Notes: generated from the sequence alone by a model not told the origin. A DNA stretch of 64,000 bases from Adiantum capillus-veneris (GCA_014529385.2 CM043970.1:67414567-67478566), one strand, 5' to 3'. Positions 1-11,180 are shown, numbered from the stretch's first letter. Made by a program: numbers and translations.

Positions 1-69
1 CCTCCTCTCCAATTTTCAACTACTTCAATGTCCATTCAATAAACTTATTCCCAATGTTTTTTGGATCTC

Positions 70-1486
70 TCAATATAGGCGAGAAGATTTCTCCATTACT
101 CCATCGCTTCCTTTTGGCAAAGGTGTAGCCACGGGCCTCACCTTCTTTGCAACAAATTTATATTTTGTCTCTACCTGGACTTCAACTACTTCACCCAAAT
201 CCTCCTTTATATGAGTAAGTGCTTCATATAAATCCAATTCTTCATACATGTCCATTGAATGCACTTTAGCTATGTCAGTTCCACTTTGTAACCTGTATTG
301 CATGATCTCTTCTAGATCTGACATAGTATCCACATAAGAGACCTCTTCAAAGATTCATGAAATCACATCATCTGGTTCAAGCACATCACATCCCTACAAT
401 TCACTTTGAACACCTAGCACATACTGTTTTTCCCATTTAGGTAGCTCATTAAACTTCCTGTATGACACCAAACCCTCATATGTTAATCCCAAAACCCCCA
501 AAGAGAATGTCTCTCTTTGCAAGAGCTTCCCCACTTATGTACCACCATAGTCCCCCCTTATAGTGGTACCCCAAGAAAATCCTGTGAAAACTTGCGTTCT
601 TTGAACTCTTTGCGTATCTTCGGTAGTGGATGATCACGTAGGCTATCTTTGTTTCTGGCATGTTCTACACACACAGCCAAAAGCTGAACATCCCCTTTAC
701 TATCCCTGCTTTGAATCCTTGCATAGGTTGAGCCATCATCTAACACCTTTGTTTCCATGCGCACAGCCGTAATTTAGGGTTGTCCTAGTATGAGTGGATA
801 GGACGAATGCTCCTTTATAAAAACGTTTTGTGCATCACAAACATCCCCAATTGTTACCTTAACATTTCCAAATGCACCATAAAGATCCCCTGGAAGCATA
901 TTGGTAGCTTAAATATGCCAACCATGATCAACCTCAATATGCCATTTTCCTTTCTTGTGCAAGCTCTTTGCAATAAGATTGATTTCTAACCCATGGTCCA
1001 CGAGTGCTAAAACTGGCATTTCAATGTCCCAAGCTTCACAATGGTTTCTGTCATTGCTCTAGCCAAATGAGTCCTAGAAAAATGACTCTAGGCACAACTT
1101 CCTCATCTCCATCGTCATTAAAATGAACATGCCTTACCTCAGATATGACTGGATTTGAAACCACCACAGCCTTTGACTTTTGATTTCAAATTCCTCTTCA
1201 TAAGAATCCAAAATTGATTCAATGTGATGGATCATTTGGGTTTTAACCGCATCTGCTCACTTGGTATTTGACATTTCCTCTCGATAATGTCAATAATCTC
1301 CTCATGAAACTCATACTTAGCAATTCCCAAGATGTCACCTAACGTGAGCTCCACTTTGATATTGAGAATGTGCTGTTCAAAAACCTTCTTTAGATCTGTA
1401 GCCAACTCAATGTCGGATTTCAACTTATAGGAAGGTCCCTTAGGCTTACCCTGCTTCTTATCTTTCGATGCCTCTTCCATTACCAC
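70..1486 (-). pseudogene. gypsy copy A protease and protease-RT linker remnants
   Basis: Three open pieces (1232-1486, 558-764, 70-333) are separated by stops. The first matches the region just before the protease in copies B and C at 12680-12958 and 18766-19005, with the shared block ATDLKKVFEQHILN against ATNLKKLFEERILN. The piece at 70-333 ends in a KKVRPVATPLP segment typical of the stretch preceding the RT in gypsy Pol. That linker is absent from copies B and C, where protease is joined almost directly to RT. Not functional. Confidence 0.6.
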
Positions 1487-1668
1487 TTCTGGAGTAGGTT
1501 TGGTGGGAGCAGGCCCTTCATCTTGCTTACTGCTACATCTGGTTGCTCTTTTTTATGTTCCTACAATATCTTCATCCCTTTTGTGGTTCTCTTCTACTAT
1601 CGCTTCATTAGCTTGAGACCTGACAATAAATGCATATACTAAAAGTGAATCTACCGGATTTGCCCATC

Positions 1669-2840
1669 CTATAGTTTCCTAATGCAATTCCCAACCTGAC
1701 ACAATTTTCCATGAGTCACCTTGCTTGCTTCTGCAATCTTCAAAGCATAGGGCCACAAATCACCTTTAGTTCTTGCACCTTCATCATTTGCATTATTGTA
1801 TACCTGCAACCCATATGTAGCTGCTTCTACCATAGCAATATTATGATGTATCTCCTTCGCTAACTTCTTCATACCACCCCTCCCAAAATCCAAGCAGAGC
1901 TGCTCACATGTTTCTTTGAGATGAATCTTCTTGTCTTTCCAAAAGACCACATTTTTCTTGTAAGCTTCATCAAAATCTTCACAGTCCTTGCATTCATGAT
2001 CTTTCCTATCATACCACATGCAGTGGTCATCCCAATCTTTGCGTGGAGGTCGTTGCCTGGGCTCTGAAGTGAAACATTTGGTGCCTAGCCTTTAAGCTTA
2101 ATTGCTTTCAAATTTAATTTAATTCTTGTATACCTTTGATGAGCTCGTTAAGAACAGGCTCCTCTAATTTTTGCTTCCCAAAAGTTGACCTTTCCTTAAT
2201 CAACTTATCCACCCTCATGTGCCGCTTTAAAATCATGTTAACTACTTCAGAAACAGGCTTCCAATCAGTTATTAAACCCAATTCACCTATTGAATCCAAA
2301 CTCTTTTGAAGGCGTGGGTCAGCAGGTTGGACAAATAACTCTACCCGTTCTCGTTTCAATGACCGCTGCTCTCCTGTAGATAGCTACTCAATTTCTTTTC
2401 AAATTCAGGTAGGAGCTCACGTGCAGATAAATCCTTGTTTTCCTGTTGGATCCACTTTATAAAACTTTTCTTAGTTACCCTTTGAGAATCTTCAAGGAAA
2501 TACTCCTCCTATAATGCCTTTTTAAAATTATGTCAGTTTCATCCTTGTGCAGCATGTGTCTCCCCAATTCGAGCCCTAAGCTCGGGCACGACAATCAAGT
2601 GGAAACCTTCAATTCATGATCATCAATCCCATTATCGTCCATGGATTACTCATAAACTTTTCAATATTTTGAAACGTCTCGACCTTCGAACCGCTGCAAT
2701 ATTTTTGTTACTCCTTGTCGAGCTTTCCATATCCGCTCATGCAAATTAACTTGCTATTGTGCAGTCTGTTGCTATTGCATGTAGGCAGCAAATTCCTGCA
2801 TCATCTGCTGCATCACCACCTCTTGCAGTGTAGTCATCTT
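1669..2840 (-). pseudogene. gypsy copy A gag remnant
   Basis: Two open pieces (2114-2359 and 1669-2019) encode the gag C-terminal half. They align with the better preserved gag of copy C (19189-20112). The nucleocapsid-like motif reads CMWYDRKDHECKDC, that is C-X2-Y-X4-H-X4-C: the second cysteine of a CCHC knuckle is replaced. The upstream gag start lies near 2840, just inside the LTR edge. Frameshifts near 2100 and 2400 break the frame. Confidence 0.7.
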
Positions 2841-2882
2841 TCTCTTCTAAATTTTCCCACCCCGGCTCGGGTTCACCAAAGA

Positions 2883-3574
2883 TGTCGGGGATAGTGGGTT
2901 TGCAAGGTGATCCGGGTCAGCATCGGCTACTCATTGTGGGAAATAAGAGAGACAAGATGCACAACACAAAGCAAAAGACACCAACAACACCATAAATACT
3001 TAGAGTGGACAACCTGAATGCTTTAAGCTGCTAATAATTACCAAAGTGAAATTCGATTGCAATGTTTGTCGTTAATGGCACTGATAGAGTTAAGAGAGTT
3101 TAATGCTCTCAATTTAGAACAAGACTGCAATTTTTCCACTTATGCCTGCCATTAGAGCCTTTTGAAGCTAATTAGGAAGGAAGTATCTGGTAAAAATTCT
3201 CTGCATGGTGTCCTTGTAATTCCCATATACGGTAGGGAGAGGTTATCCTCTCTCCTTCTTGCCTTACAGCTCCCTTGGTTGCTTCCAAATTACAATTCCT
3301 GTCGTTAGCAGTACTATGAGAGAAAATCTAAAGCTTATGGAGCTTAATCCTCACAAATTTGGCCAAGACTATGATCTCCTTCTTATGCCTGCATTTAGAG
3401 CTTTATACTTGCTATAAGGATGTCTGTTGCCATCGATTGTCTAATCTCCTTCCCTTACCAAACTTCTTATCCCGTTTCAATCTCCTCCGATCCTCCTTGC
3501 CTAGTCAAGAGAGCAAAAGAGATTGGCTCAGTCCTCCCTTGTGGTGCCCCTATTAACCTTCTTATGATCGCCGA

Positions 3575-3659
<85 letters not shown>

Positions 3660-5234
3660 CATTGAGCTCCTCTTCCCCGAGATTTCCCTTACTGAGCTCC
3701 CCCTTCCTCGCCTTGCCAATCTCCGCCTTCACCAATCCTCCTTTTCTCCTCTCTCCTTATGTTCCCCCCTTCTACTTTCTGCGTTTGTTTGTTACCTTAT
3801 CCCCCACTCCTTATGCCTTTTTATCAAACCCTCCTCTTCTCCCTAAGCAACGACGGCACCGTCGTTTGCTAGGTGCAAAGAGATCTTACTGACGTGGCAA
3901 GGTCGGATCTCGAGTGCGCAAAAACTACCAGCACTGGTACCGAATGCAAGAGACTTGGCATGTCGAGCAATTTTCACCTCTTGGGCGCCTCTTTCTGAGG
4001 CCTATAGCGGGCACTTCCTCTCCTACTCTCCCTCTCTACGCTCTACCCATCGCCTGCACGCCATTGCGCCCAATATTTTTTTCTCCCCCTTCACACACAC
4101 ATGGTGTGCCTTTCTTTTCCAACGGGCGGCCAGTTAATTTGGTTTAGGTGGCCTTAGTTCTATTAGCTTGGGCGGCCATTATTCCATTGGCTTGGGCGGG
4201 CAGCCACTGGCCCCTATGGATTTGGGCGGCGTATGCTTTATAGTGGGCACCACATTTTGTATACATATCGGCCAAGGCATTACCTAGCACAACATCTTTT
4301 CATAGTGGACCCCGAGTGACATTAATATCATTAATTTTGTTGGCCAACATCTCAGATAATGACACATGCCTCTAACACGCACTTATTGGTGATTGCATTC
4401 ACCGGAAGGTATTCCATTCACACTCGGTGAAAATACCCCAGAGCTCCTTGCTGCAATTGTGTTGGGTATTCCTCGCACCCAATGTGCTCCAAGATGCACT
4501 GTTTTAAATTCTTCTTGCCACTACCATCTGTGGCCCACTAACTGAGGCTGCCAAATCTGCCAAAAGGCATCTGGTACCTCATCATTGGTCGTTGTCACCA
4601 ACTTCTAGTATTAATATCTTTCAGCTTTGAACTCTGATTGGGAAGCTGTAAATTCCTATAGACCTCTCAAGCTGCATAGAGCACATACAAACCTTGCTAA
4701 GGTTGTAAAATTCCCAAATGGCACACCGACCAAGAGAACCAGGTTGGTACGGAACCGGCCTCCTGTGAATCTTGAATGGCCAATATCTTGGCAATCGGAA
4801 CTTTGATCATTGATCTGAAAAGACCCATGCACTCCACAAAGTGAACACTTCAAGCTCATGCATCCATTTCATTTCTATCCCATTAGCTGCAGAGGCACAA
4901 TCTGATACAGATCTACACTTGACTCAAACTTCAAACTGCCATAACTTCTTCATCGTAGCTCCAATTGACGAGCCGTAAAGACAGGCTTGTGGTTCACCTT
5001 GGTCACTACAATTCTAGCCCATAAAGTTTCATTTTTAGTCACCTCATACATACCCACTTTTAGCATTAAAACCATAAGTTCTAGACCCTTAAAGATGCAT
5101 CTGGCATACATTTAACATTAAACTTGGCTTGTTGACAAGCCCTAATCACTGCTGAATAAATGTGTAGGTTTCAAAGAAGCTTAGCTTGCATTTATTTACT
5201 CTTTTTCCCATCATGGAAGCAGAGCGGCATGACA
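2883..5234 (-). repeat. gypsy LTR, left copy (2352 bp)
   Basis: Boundaries are inferred from the TG...CA rule and by comparison with 14499-16235. On the plus strand it begins TGTCGGGGATA and ends CGGCATGACA, so the termini form a short inverted repeat TGTC/GACA. It is followed at 5235 by TCCACCCCCTCTG, which on the minus strand is a purine-rich tract just before the LTR. On the other side the minus strand reads TTTGGTGAACCC, a candidate primer-binding site beginning TGG. It contains an internal (GA)n and about 0.65 kb (3853-4515) missing from the middle LTR. Confidence 0.8.
3579..3658. repeat. (GA)n microsatellite inside gypsy LTR
   Basis: About 80 bp of near-perfect GA dinucleotides. A longer, interrupted array sits at the equivalent LTR position in the middle copy (15193-15325), so the microsatellite belongs to the LTR family and varies in length between copies. 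Confidence 0.95.
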
Positions 5235-5247
5235 TCCACCCCCTCTG
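5235..5247 (-). other. gypsy polypurine tract, copy B
   Basis: Minus-strand CAGAGGGGGTGGA lies immediately upstream of the LTR start TGTCATGCC. This is where plus-strand DNA priming is expected for an LTR retrotransposon. The same tract occurs at 16236-16248 beside the middle LTR. Confidence 0.65.
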
Positions 5248-5287
5248 AACCTGCACATCCGCCAGCATGTGCCAACCATCTTTACTT

Positions 5288-6271
5288 TTAATTTCCATCC
5301 CCAAAAGATTTATCAGACACATTGTCTGATGCATATATATCATCATCATCCCTTGGCTGGTTATCGAAGATTTGATCCTCAAAAACAAACTCACCTTCTT
5401 GTTTCTTGAACAATTTGATCCTTTTCCCTACAATAGGCACTCTAAGCTCAGTGCCATCGAGCTCACATAATTTATATGTTGCATTTTCATAAACATGAAG
5501 TACAACATATGGTCCAAACCACCGCTTGACCGTCTTCCTCATAGCACAATATTGGTTTTCCAAGCTACTATCATAAATGAGTACCCAATCTCCATATTTG
5601 ATAGCATATGGCCATAGTCTATGCTTCTCATCAAATGCTACTTTATTCTTCAGCCTTGCCTCCTTGAGCTTTTCTTTGGCATGCTCAATATCTTCTTGAC
5701 GCCTCTCAATTTGAGGAATACATAAAGCAAGCAAATCTTCCGTAGAGATATCTACTTCCCATGGCATTATAGTCCAAGACATAACTGACTCCTCTGTAGG
5801 AATAATGGGTTTCTGCCCATGCATCAATTCAAATGGCATGTTACCTGTAATTGAACTATGCGTAGTGCGGTCAACCCATAAAGCAAAAGGTAGTAGCTTA
5901 GGCCAATCACCAATATGCCCTTGGCATGCTTTTGCTAAAGCCTTAACAATAGGCGGATCCCCTCTTTAACTTTTTCCATTATCCTCTAGATTGTTTGCCG
6001 TAGTAAGAGCCAATTTGATGCCCAAAAAAGAAAAGAACTGATCAGCTTCATCTGCATCCAGCTCTCCTCTGTCAGTAGTGATTTTACCAAAACGGCCATA
6101 CCTAGAACTTACATCTTCAAGAAAAAATTTGCATACGACACTTGTAGCCTTTGTACACAAAGCTCTTCCTTCAACCTGATTAGTGAGATCTTCTCTAGTA
6201 AGAACAATATACCTTATCTGCCACACACCCACTGGCATTGTAATCAAATCTACTACCCACTTGTGATGCAT
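5288..6271 (-). pseudogene. gypsy copy B integrase
   Basis: Two open pieces (5966-6271, then 5288-5839) give a Ty3/gypsy integrase core and its C-terminal region. The core has KWVVDLITMPVG, EDLTNQVEG, ITTDRGELDADEA and ALTTANNLEDNGKS, matching the D, D, E catalytic pattern of rve integrases. The second piece has a charged helical stretch and a GPYVVLHVYENATYKLCELDG segment like the C-terminal GPY/F module of gypsy integrases. A gap and frameshift near 5850-5960 separates the pieces. The upstream part of Pol is displaced to 11181 and beyond by CACTA-1. Confidence 0.75.
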
Positions 6272-6486
6272 AGCCTGTGGATAAGTAGGATGTAATCCGT
6301 CTCAATTTTGTACATTAGAATATTGCTCGCATACTAAGCATGTCTCCACAAATTGAGCAAAATCTTTGTACATTCCTTTCCACTAGTAGCGGTCCTTAAT
6401 TTTGACAAAAGTTGCCTATACCCCTCTGTGTCCGGCCCATAAGCTTTTATGAAACTCTTTAATCACTTGCTACACTACAAGTCGTG

Positions 6487-6585
6487 CTTAATAGTAGCGA
6501 CGCTCGTAGTGCGACGCTCAAACATGAAAAAGCACGGCGTCGCTCATAGCGATGCCTATAGCGATGAATATAGAGACGCTGCCAG
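6487..6585. repeat. CACTA-1 left subterminal repeats
   Basis: Clustered AGCGACGCT, GTGCGACGCTC, GCGTCGCTC and AGCGATG motifs in both orientations just inside the terminal repeat. In En/Spm elements such short subterminal repeats are binding sites for the element-encoded TNPA-type protein. Their role here is inferred from that family. Confidence 0.7.
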
Positions 6586-6689
6586 AGATAAAATAATTAA
6601 CCAAGAGCGTCCAAAAACTCAGATCTCAGATCTCAGATCTGAGTTTTCGACGCGCGCTCAAGCAAGCAAGGTAACGCTCTCCCTTTCTC

Positions 6690-6810
6690 TCTCTCTTTCT
6701 TCTCCCCACACACACACACACACACGAGGAGAGGAAGGAGAACCAGGTATGCTCCTTCCCTCTCCTCACTCTCATGTTCCCTTCGCCTCTTTCTCTCTCC
6801 CTCTCTCTCA

Positions 6811-6865
<55 letters not shown>

Positions 6866-7013
6866 AGAGGAAGGAGAGCCAGGTATGCTCCTTCCCTCTC
6901 CTCACTCTCATGGTCCCTTCCCCTCTTTCTCTCTCCCTCTCTCTCTCTCTCTCCCTCTCACACACACACACACACATTGTGTTTTTGAGAGAGAGAGAGA
7001 GAGAGAGAGATAG

Positions 7014-7064
<51 letters not shown>

Positions 7065-7129
7065 ACAAGCATAGACAAAAAACGCACACACACATGCATA
7101 AACAAAGAAATCACACACACAATGAGAGA

Positions 7130-7165
<36 letters not shown>

Positions 7166-7218
7166 ATGCATAAACCAAAAACGCACACACACATTGAGAG
7201 AGGAAAAGAGAGATAAAA

Positions 7219-7260
<42 letters not shown>

Positions 7261-7265
7261 AAGAA
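6690..7265. repeat. Compound (CA)n/(CT)n/(GA)n microsatellite block
   Basis: Alternating arrays: CA near 6711-6724, CA 6807-6862, a repeated unit beginning ACGAGGAGAGGAAGGAGA twice (6723 and 6860), CT/CA to 6977, GA 6987-7062, then GA 7135-7166 and 7222-7258 separated by similar spacers containing AACGCACACACACAT. The long open frames across it are artefacts of simple sequence. Confidence 0.9.
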
Positions 7266-7930
7266 GAAGAAGAAGAGAGTCTTAACATCGTAGGAAACTA
7301 TCCCAAGAGACCTTAAAGATCTAGTCGACAGGAGTTGAACTCAAGACGTGTTATTCATAAGGGAAATGGCATAACCAATCTATCAGACTTCGGTGATAGA
7401 AAAGTTATACCATTTTTCTCCTTTTTTTATCGGCGTGCACACACACCCGAGAAGAAGAGAGTTTAATTTAATGTCATAGGAAACTAATTAAAGAGACCTA
7501 AAAATCTAGCCGACGAGGAGTTGAACTCAAGACCTATTATTCAAGAGGAAAATGGCATAACCAATCTACCACACTTGGGTGATAGAAAGGTTATACCATT
7601 TTTCTCTTTTTATTGGCACACACACACCCACACACACAAGAAGAAGAGAGTTTTAACGTCGTAGGAAACTATCCCAAAAGACGTTAAAGATTAGGTTAGA
7701 TGTAGACTTACGTTAAATTAGATTTAGGTTTATTTAAGTTAAATTAGATTAGATTTAGGTTTATTTACGTTAGATTTAGATTTACGTTATATTAGATTAG
7801 ATTTAGGTTTATTTATGTTATATTAGATTAGATTTAAGTTATTTACCTGTTATTGAAGAGGGAAAATGGCATAACCAATCTACCACACTTGGGTGATAGA
7901 AAGATTATACCATTTTTCTCTTTTTATTGG

Positions 7931-7997
<67 letters not shown>

Positions 7998-8300
7998 ACA
8001 CAAGAAGAGAGTTTTAACGTCGTAGGAAACTATCCCAAAAGACGTTAAAGATTAGGTTAGATGTAGACTTACATTAAATTAGATTCAGGTTTATTTAAGT
8101 TAAATTAGATTACATTGAGGTTTATTTTTAGTTAGATTTACGTTTGATTAGATTTAGGTTTATTTACGTTAGATTTAGATTTACGTTATATTAGATTAGA
8201 TTTAGGTTATTTACCTGTTATTGAAGAGGGAATTGGCATAACCAATCTACCACACTTGGGTGATAGCAAGGTTATACCATTTTCTTCTTTTTATCGTTTA
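7259..8300 (-). repeat. Four tandem tRNA-derived, SINE-like units with CA/GT spacers
   Basis: Four copies start at about 7259, 7448, 7638 and 8003, each opening on the plus strand with AAGAAGAGAG, then TCGTAGGAAACTATCCC, and ending with GGCATAACCAATCTACCAC and GATAGAAAGGTTATACC, followed by a CA-rich run. Read on the minus strand, the first two contain TGGTAGATTGG (or a one-base variant) and, about 35-40 nt later, GAGTTCAACTCC. These resemble RNA polymerase III A-box and B-box elements of a tRNA gene. In units 3 and 4 the B-box part is replaced by a TTAGATTTAGGTTTA-like degenerate repeat. A tRNA-derived SINE is the best reading; no functional tRNA is claimed. Confidence 0.5.
7932..8003. repeat. 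(CG)n(CA)n microsatellite
   Basis: A short CG run followed by about 60 bp of CA dinucleotides between SINE-like units 3 and 4. Confidence 0.95.
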
Positions 8301-8485
8301 AGATAAGGTTAGAAGAAATGGCGAGAAAATTTTCTGCGCTCACAGCCTCGACAGTCCATGCGGACCAACAATTCCACCTGCATGTTCAACTGCTACTACC
8401 ATACAATAAGCCGTCATGTTCAGCTAATGGAAGAGCAAATTGAGCCTACACAGAAATTAATGATGCAAGATGATGATTCCAAGGG

Positions 8486-8487
<2 letters not shown>

Positions 8488-8533
<46 letters not shown>
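8488..8533. repeat. (CA)n microsatellite
   Basis: About 45 bp of CA. The equivalent place in CACTA-2 (57028-57050) has a much shorter array, so the length differs between related elements. Confidence 0.95.
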
Positions 8534-8534
<1 letters not shown>

Positions 8535-8868
8535 ACATCCCGTCAAATCTAGAGTAAGAATTAAGTTCCTTGAGAATACATCAGCTACATTGCAAGAATG
8601 GCGTACCTACATGCTACAAACAAAGCTACTGTGAAAAGATGTTAAGATGTTGTGAAATGCTATAGCTAGAGAAGAGGCAAAGGGGTTTTGTCCACTACAT
8701 GTAGTATCATGTAGACGTGGGTGTGTAGATTTCTTGTACCCACAAAATAGGCATTGACCAATAAAGACGAGATTATAACCCGGTGGTTTTGATCTCCGTG
8801 CACCTCTAGACCGAGGTGTGCGGGGATTAGACATGACTAGTGAATGTGAGGTAGTTTACAGTGTGAGC

Positions 8869-8870
<2 letters not shown>

Positions 8871-8909
<39 letters not shown>
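8871..8909. repeat. (GA)n microsatellite
   Basis: About 38 bp of GA in the leader of CACTA-1. CACTA-2 has a shorter (CT)n at the matching inverted position 56661-56690. Confidence 0.95.
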
Positions 8910-8912
<3 letters not shown>

Positions 8913-8970
8913 AAGACGAAGAATGCCAATAGAAGATTAAATTTTTTGTTCAGGTTATAAGATTTTTTCC

Positions 8971-9494
8971 ACTTACTTCGGCACGCTACAAAAGATTTTG
9001 AGGATCGGTTATAGAGGATTTTTTGTCGACTTGTTCGACGTGCAATGGTTCAAGATAATCATGGAGGGTTGCAACGCTCCTGTGCGTAGAGGAGAGTCTA
9101 GTTTTCTTGAGGTGGATTCAACTAAGAAATGGACTGACCTAAGAGACACTTTTGTACTACCCGAGCATTGTGAACAAGTAAGTATGTAAATAGTTAACAT
9201 CCCATTTTAGAATTTATATGCTTGGAAGCTCTCATGTAAGTTATGTAGCTCTGGCAGGTGATATTTCATCCTACAAAGTCTGCATCAAACTGGTGGTACG
9301 TCATAGAGGTAGCCCCTCGTAGTGCACGGACGTATGAAGGCTACCATGTACCAATCACAGCGGCATCAATGGAGGAGATCGGAGAAGATGCTCAGGTAGA
9401 AGCCATGGAGGTGGTGCCAGACAAACATCAAGCTGCTCTCTCTATGGGGTGCATGCAAAGGATCTACAAAATGAAACAGAGGACATCTGTTTAA
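8971..9494 (+). pseudogene. CACTA-1 DUF4216 exons of a truncated TNP2-type transposase
   Basis: Two exons: 8971-9177 (donor GTAAGTATG) and 9258-9494 (acceptor CTGGCAG). They encode TYFGTLQKILRIGYRGFF, then DVQWFKIIMEG, and after the intron VIFHPTKSASNWWYVIEVAPR, the pattern of the DUF4216 domain at the C-terminus of plant CACTA transposases. The upstream TNP2 and DUF4218 parts, present in CACTA-2, are deleted; sequence just before 8971 is the leader found near 56620 in CACTA-2. It cannot make a complete transposase. Confidence 0.8.
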
Positions 9495-10002
9495 ACGGAG
9501 AGCTCTATATAGATATAGGAAGTTATGCTGAGCTATGCGAGGATGAGAGAGAGATCTCTTGAAGCCATAAATATTGTATTTGAACAATTTTGCTCCGTTT
9601 TGTAAATTCAGAGTTATGCACTTGCCTCTTCCATCACTCAAGTTGAATAGAAGAAGAACGCTTTCAGTTGCTGCTAGCCTTTGAACATTCCAAAGCTACA
9701 AGCACATTCAAGTTCTTGTACGATTCTCCATTTTGAACAATTTTGCTCCGTTTTGTAAAAACTCTGGCTCTTTAAGTATTTGCGTCATTGTATTTATATG
9801 CGTCATTGTATTTAATGGTCTTTGCGTCCACTCTAGGTACGTATGCTCTAGGTATGTTCTCATAAGCAGAGACGACGAGCACCTCCTCCTCTATCTCTCT
9901 CTCTCTCACTCACTCTCTCTCTCTCTATCTATCTACTTGTCCATGTTTTCTACTCCATTCATTCAATATTAAGTTTAAATGTTCGTGTGTTTAATGCAGG
10001 TA

Positions 10003-10430
10003 TGGAGGCAGCCAGAGTGCGAGTAGAGGCAGGGAGCTCGCACCACTTGGGAAGCGGCGGGTGGGCATCTTTTGAGGCCGATTTTGTAAGTGTTTTCGCA
10101 TCTATGTTTGATAGTTTAGGGTTTATGGGATTTGAAATTCTAACATAATGGATTCTTTGTATGTTTTGACAGTGCTCATTTACAGGACGTGATCCCACAC
10201 TGTACGAGCGTGAGTACGCAGACAGGAAGGGCTTAAACACCCTTATAGACAACCTAAGTTCTTGCGGCGGCATGGTTAGTATTAGGGTTTATTCTTTTCT
10301 ATTTATTGTATTGTTTTATAAACGTCGCTATATGATTATACTTACAAAAAGCTATCTTATTCTTTTTTTTTGGAGAATCCGATAGATACGGCGCTTCGAC
10401 ACGATGAGACGTCTGATTAGACGACGTCAG
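10003..10430 (+). pseudogene. CACTA-1 Transposase_24 (TNPA-type) 3' remnant
   Basis: Three small exon-like pieces: about 10003-10086 (VEAGSSHHLGSGGWASFEAD, donor GTAAGTG), 10173-10274 (TGRDPTLYEREYADRKGLN) and about 10374-10430. They match the 3' exons of the CACTA-2 second gene on the minus strand near 51110-51510. About 0.85 kb with the main conserved domain is missing: the leader ending TTTAATGCAGGTATGGA runs straight into CAGCCAGAGTGCGAG. Confidence 0.7.
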
Positions 10431-10802
10431 TTTAGCCATAGCTAGATAGCATTAGTTTCTTTTTGTCATAGATTATGTATCATGAGACGACTTTTATACG
10501 TCTTTTTGAAAACCATGTATATTTTTTAAATAATGACAATGGTTTGTAACTATTACATTTGCAATGATTAACAATCAAGTGATTTTGCCTATGTGTACAA
10601 TTGTCATTGATTTACTTTCATCAATTCACGCTTGTCATTTTTGTATCTTTATTTTGCAAACAATACATACTATGAATAATGGAGTTAATGATTATATTGT
10701 CTTGTGGGTGACTATTTTGGGTCTATATTTACCTTTGCACTTTCTTTCAAAGGTAAATAGACAAATGAAACATTCAATATGACCGTCCCTGCCACCAAAC
10801 AA

Positions 10803-11030
10803 TTTTCATCTTGGGCGTCGCTATGACCGTCTCTATATTAGGCTTTGCAGCGTCACTATAAGCGTCGCTATTGATGGCCTTGCAGCGTCGCTATAGCCGT
10901 CGCTATAGGCATCGCTATATAGCGACGCTTATAGCAATTGCCATACCAATGTCCCCGTATCGACGCTCATAGCGACGTCGGGGGTTATAAAAACCCAATG
11001 TATTTCTGTCGCTAAAAGCGTCACAAGAGC
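10803..11030. repeat. CACTA-1 right subterminal repeats
   Basis: At least eight GTCGCTAT/ATAGCGAC-type motifs in both orientations inside the right terminal repeat, including the palindromic stretch GCATCGCTATATAGCGACGC. The array matches the left end of CACTA-2 (50520-50710) in inverted order. Confidence 0.8.
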
Positions 11031-11180
11031 ACACAACCTCTTGTAGTGCTATTGAGTTGCTTTATCACAAACAAACCGTTGGGCTACCCCTCTTGAACGC
11101 TTTGGCTGCTTCCACAGATGACCATCCTTTAAAAAGTAGCCATAAGCCTTCTTTCTGATCCTCTTGTACTCTTGATCACT

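Larger units (their letters stand above)
1..2882 (-). mobile_element. Ty3/gypsy copy A, internal region (cut by window edge)
   Basis: Internal part of a Ty3/gypsy retrotransposon reading right to left: gag next to the LTR at 2883, then protease, then the start of the protease-RT linker at the window edge. It is the third and leftmost internal region of a tandem array. Unlike copies B and C it keeps about 900 bp between the protease and the RT (roughly 1-940), so it is closer to the ancestral form in this part. Reading frames are broken by many stops and frameshifts, and no intact polyprotein remains. RT, RNase H and integrase would lie left of the window. Confidence 0.8.
6473..11048 (+). mobile_element. 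CACTA-1, internally deleted CACTA (En/Spm) transposon
   Basis: 4,576 bp bounded by 9-bp terminal inverted repeats CACTACAAG...CTTGTAGTG and a 3-bp target duplication CTA (6470-6472 and 11049-11051). Removing it restores continuity of gypsy copy B: CACTTG-CTA-TTGAGTT matches copy C at about 17461-17475. Subterminal GTCGCTAT-type repeats lie at both ends. It keeps the DUF4216 exons and a short piece of the Transposase_24 gene but lacks TNP2, so it is non-autonomous. Its right end matches the left end of CACTA-2 in inverted orientation over at least 30 bp. Confidence 0.9.

Noticed and set aside
5146-5394. Small gene at the end of gypsy copy B
   Set aside because: It overlaps the integrase end, polypurine tract and LTR edge in another frame; no independent evidence.
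6633-7288. Long open frames of Ser-Leu, Arg-Glu or Thr-His repeats
   Set aside because: They come from translating (GA)n, (CT)n and (CA)n arrays in several frames at once; no gene support.
7690-7860. Interstitial telomere repeat
   Set aside because: TTTAGGTTTA-like units resemble the plant TTTAGGG repeat but lack the GGG and are too irregular.
7262-8300. Functional tRNA genes on the minus strand
   Set aside because: Only box-like motifs match; the acceptor and other stems do not form a convincing cloverleaf, so SINE-like repeat is the better call.
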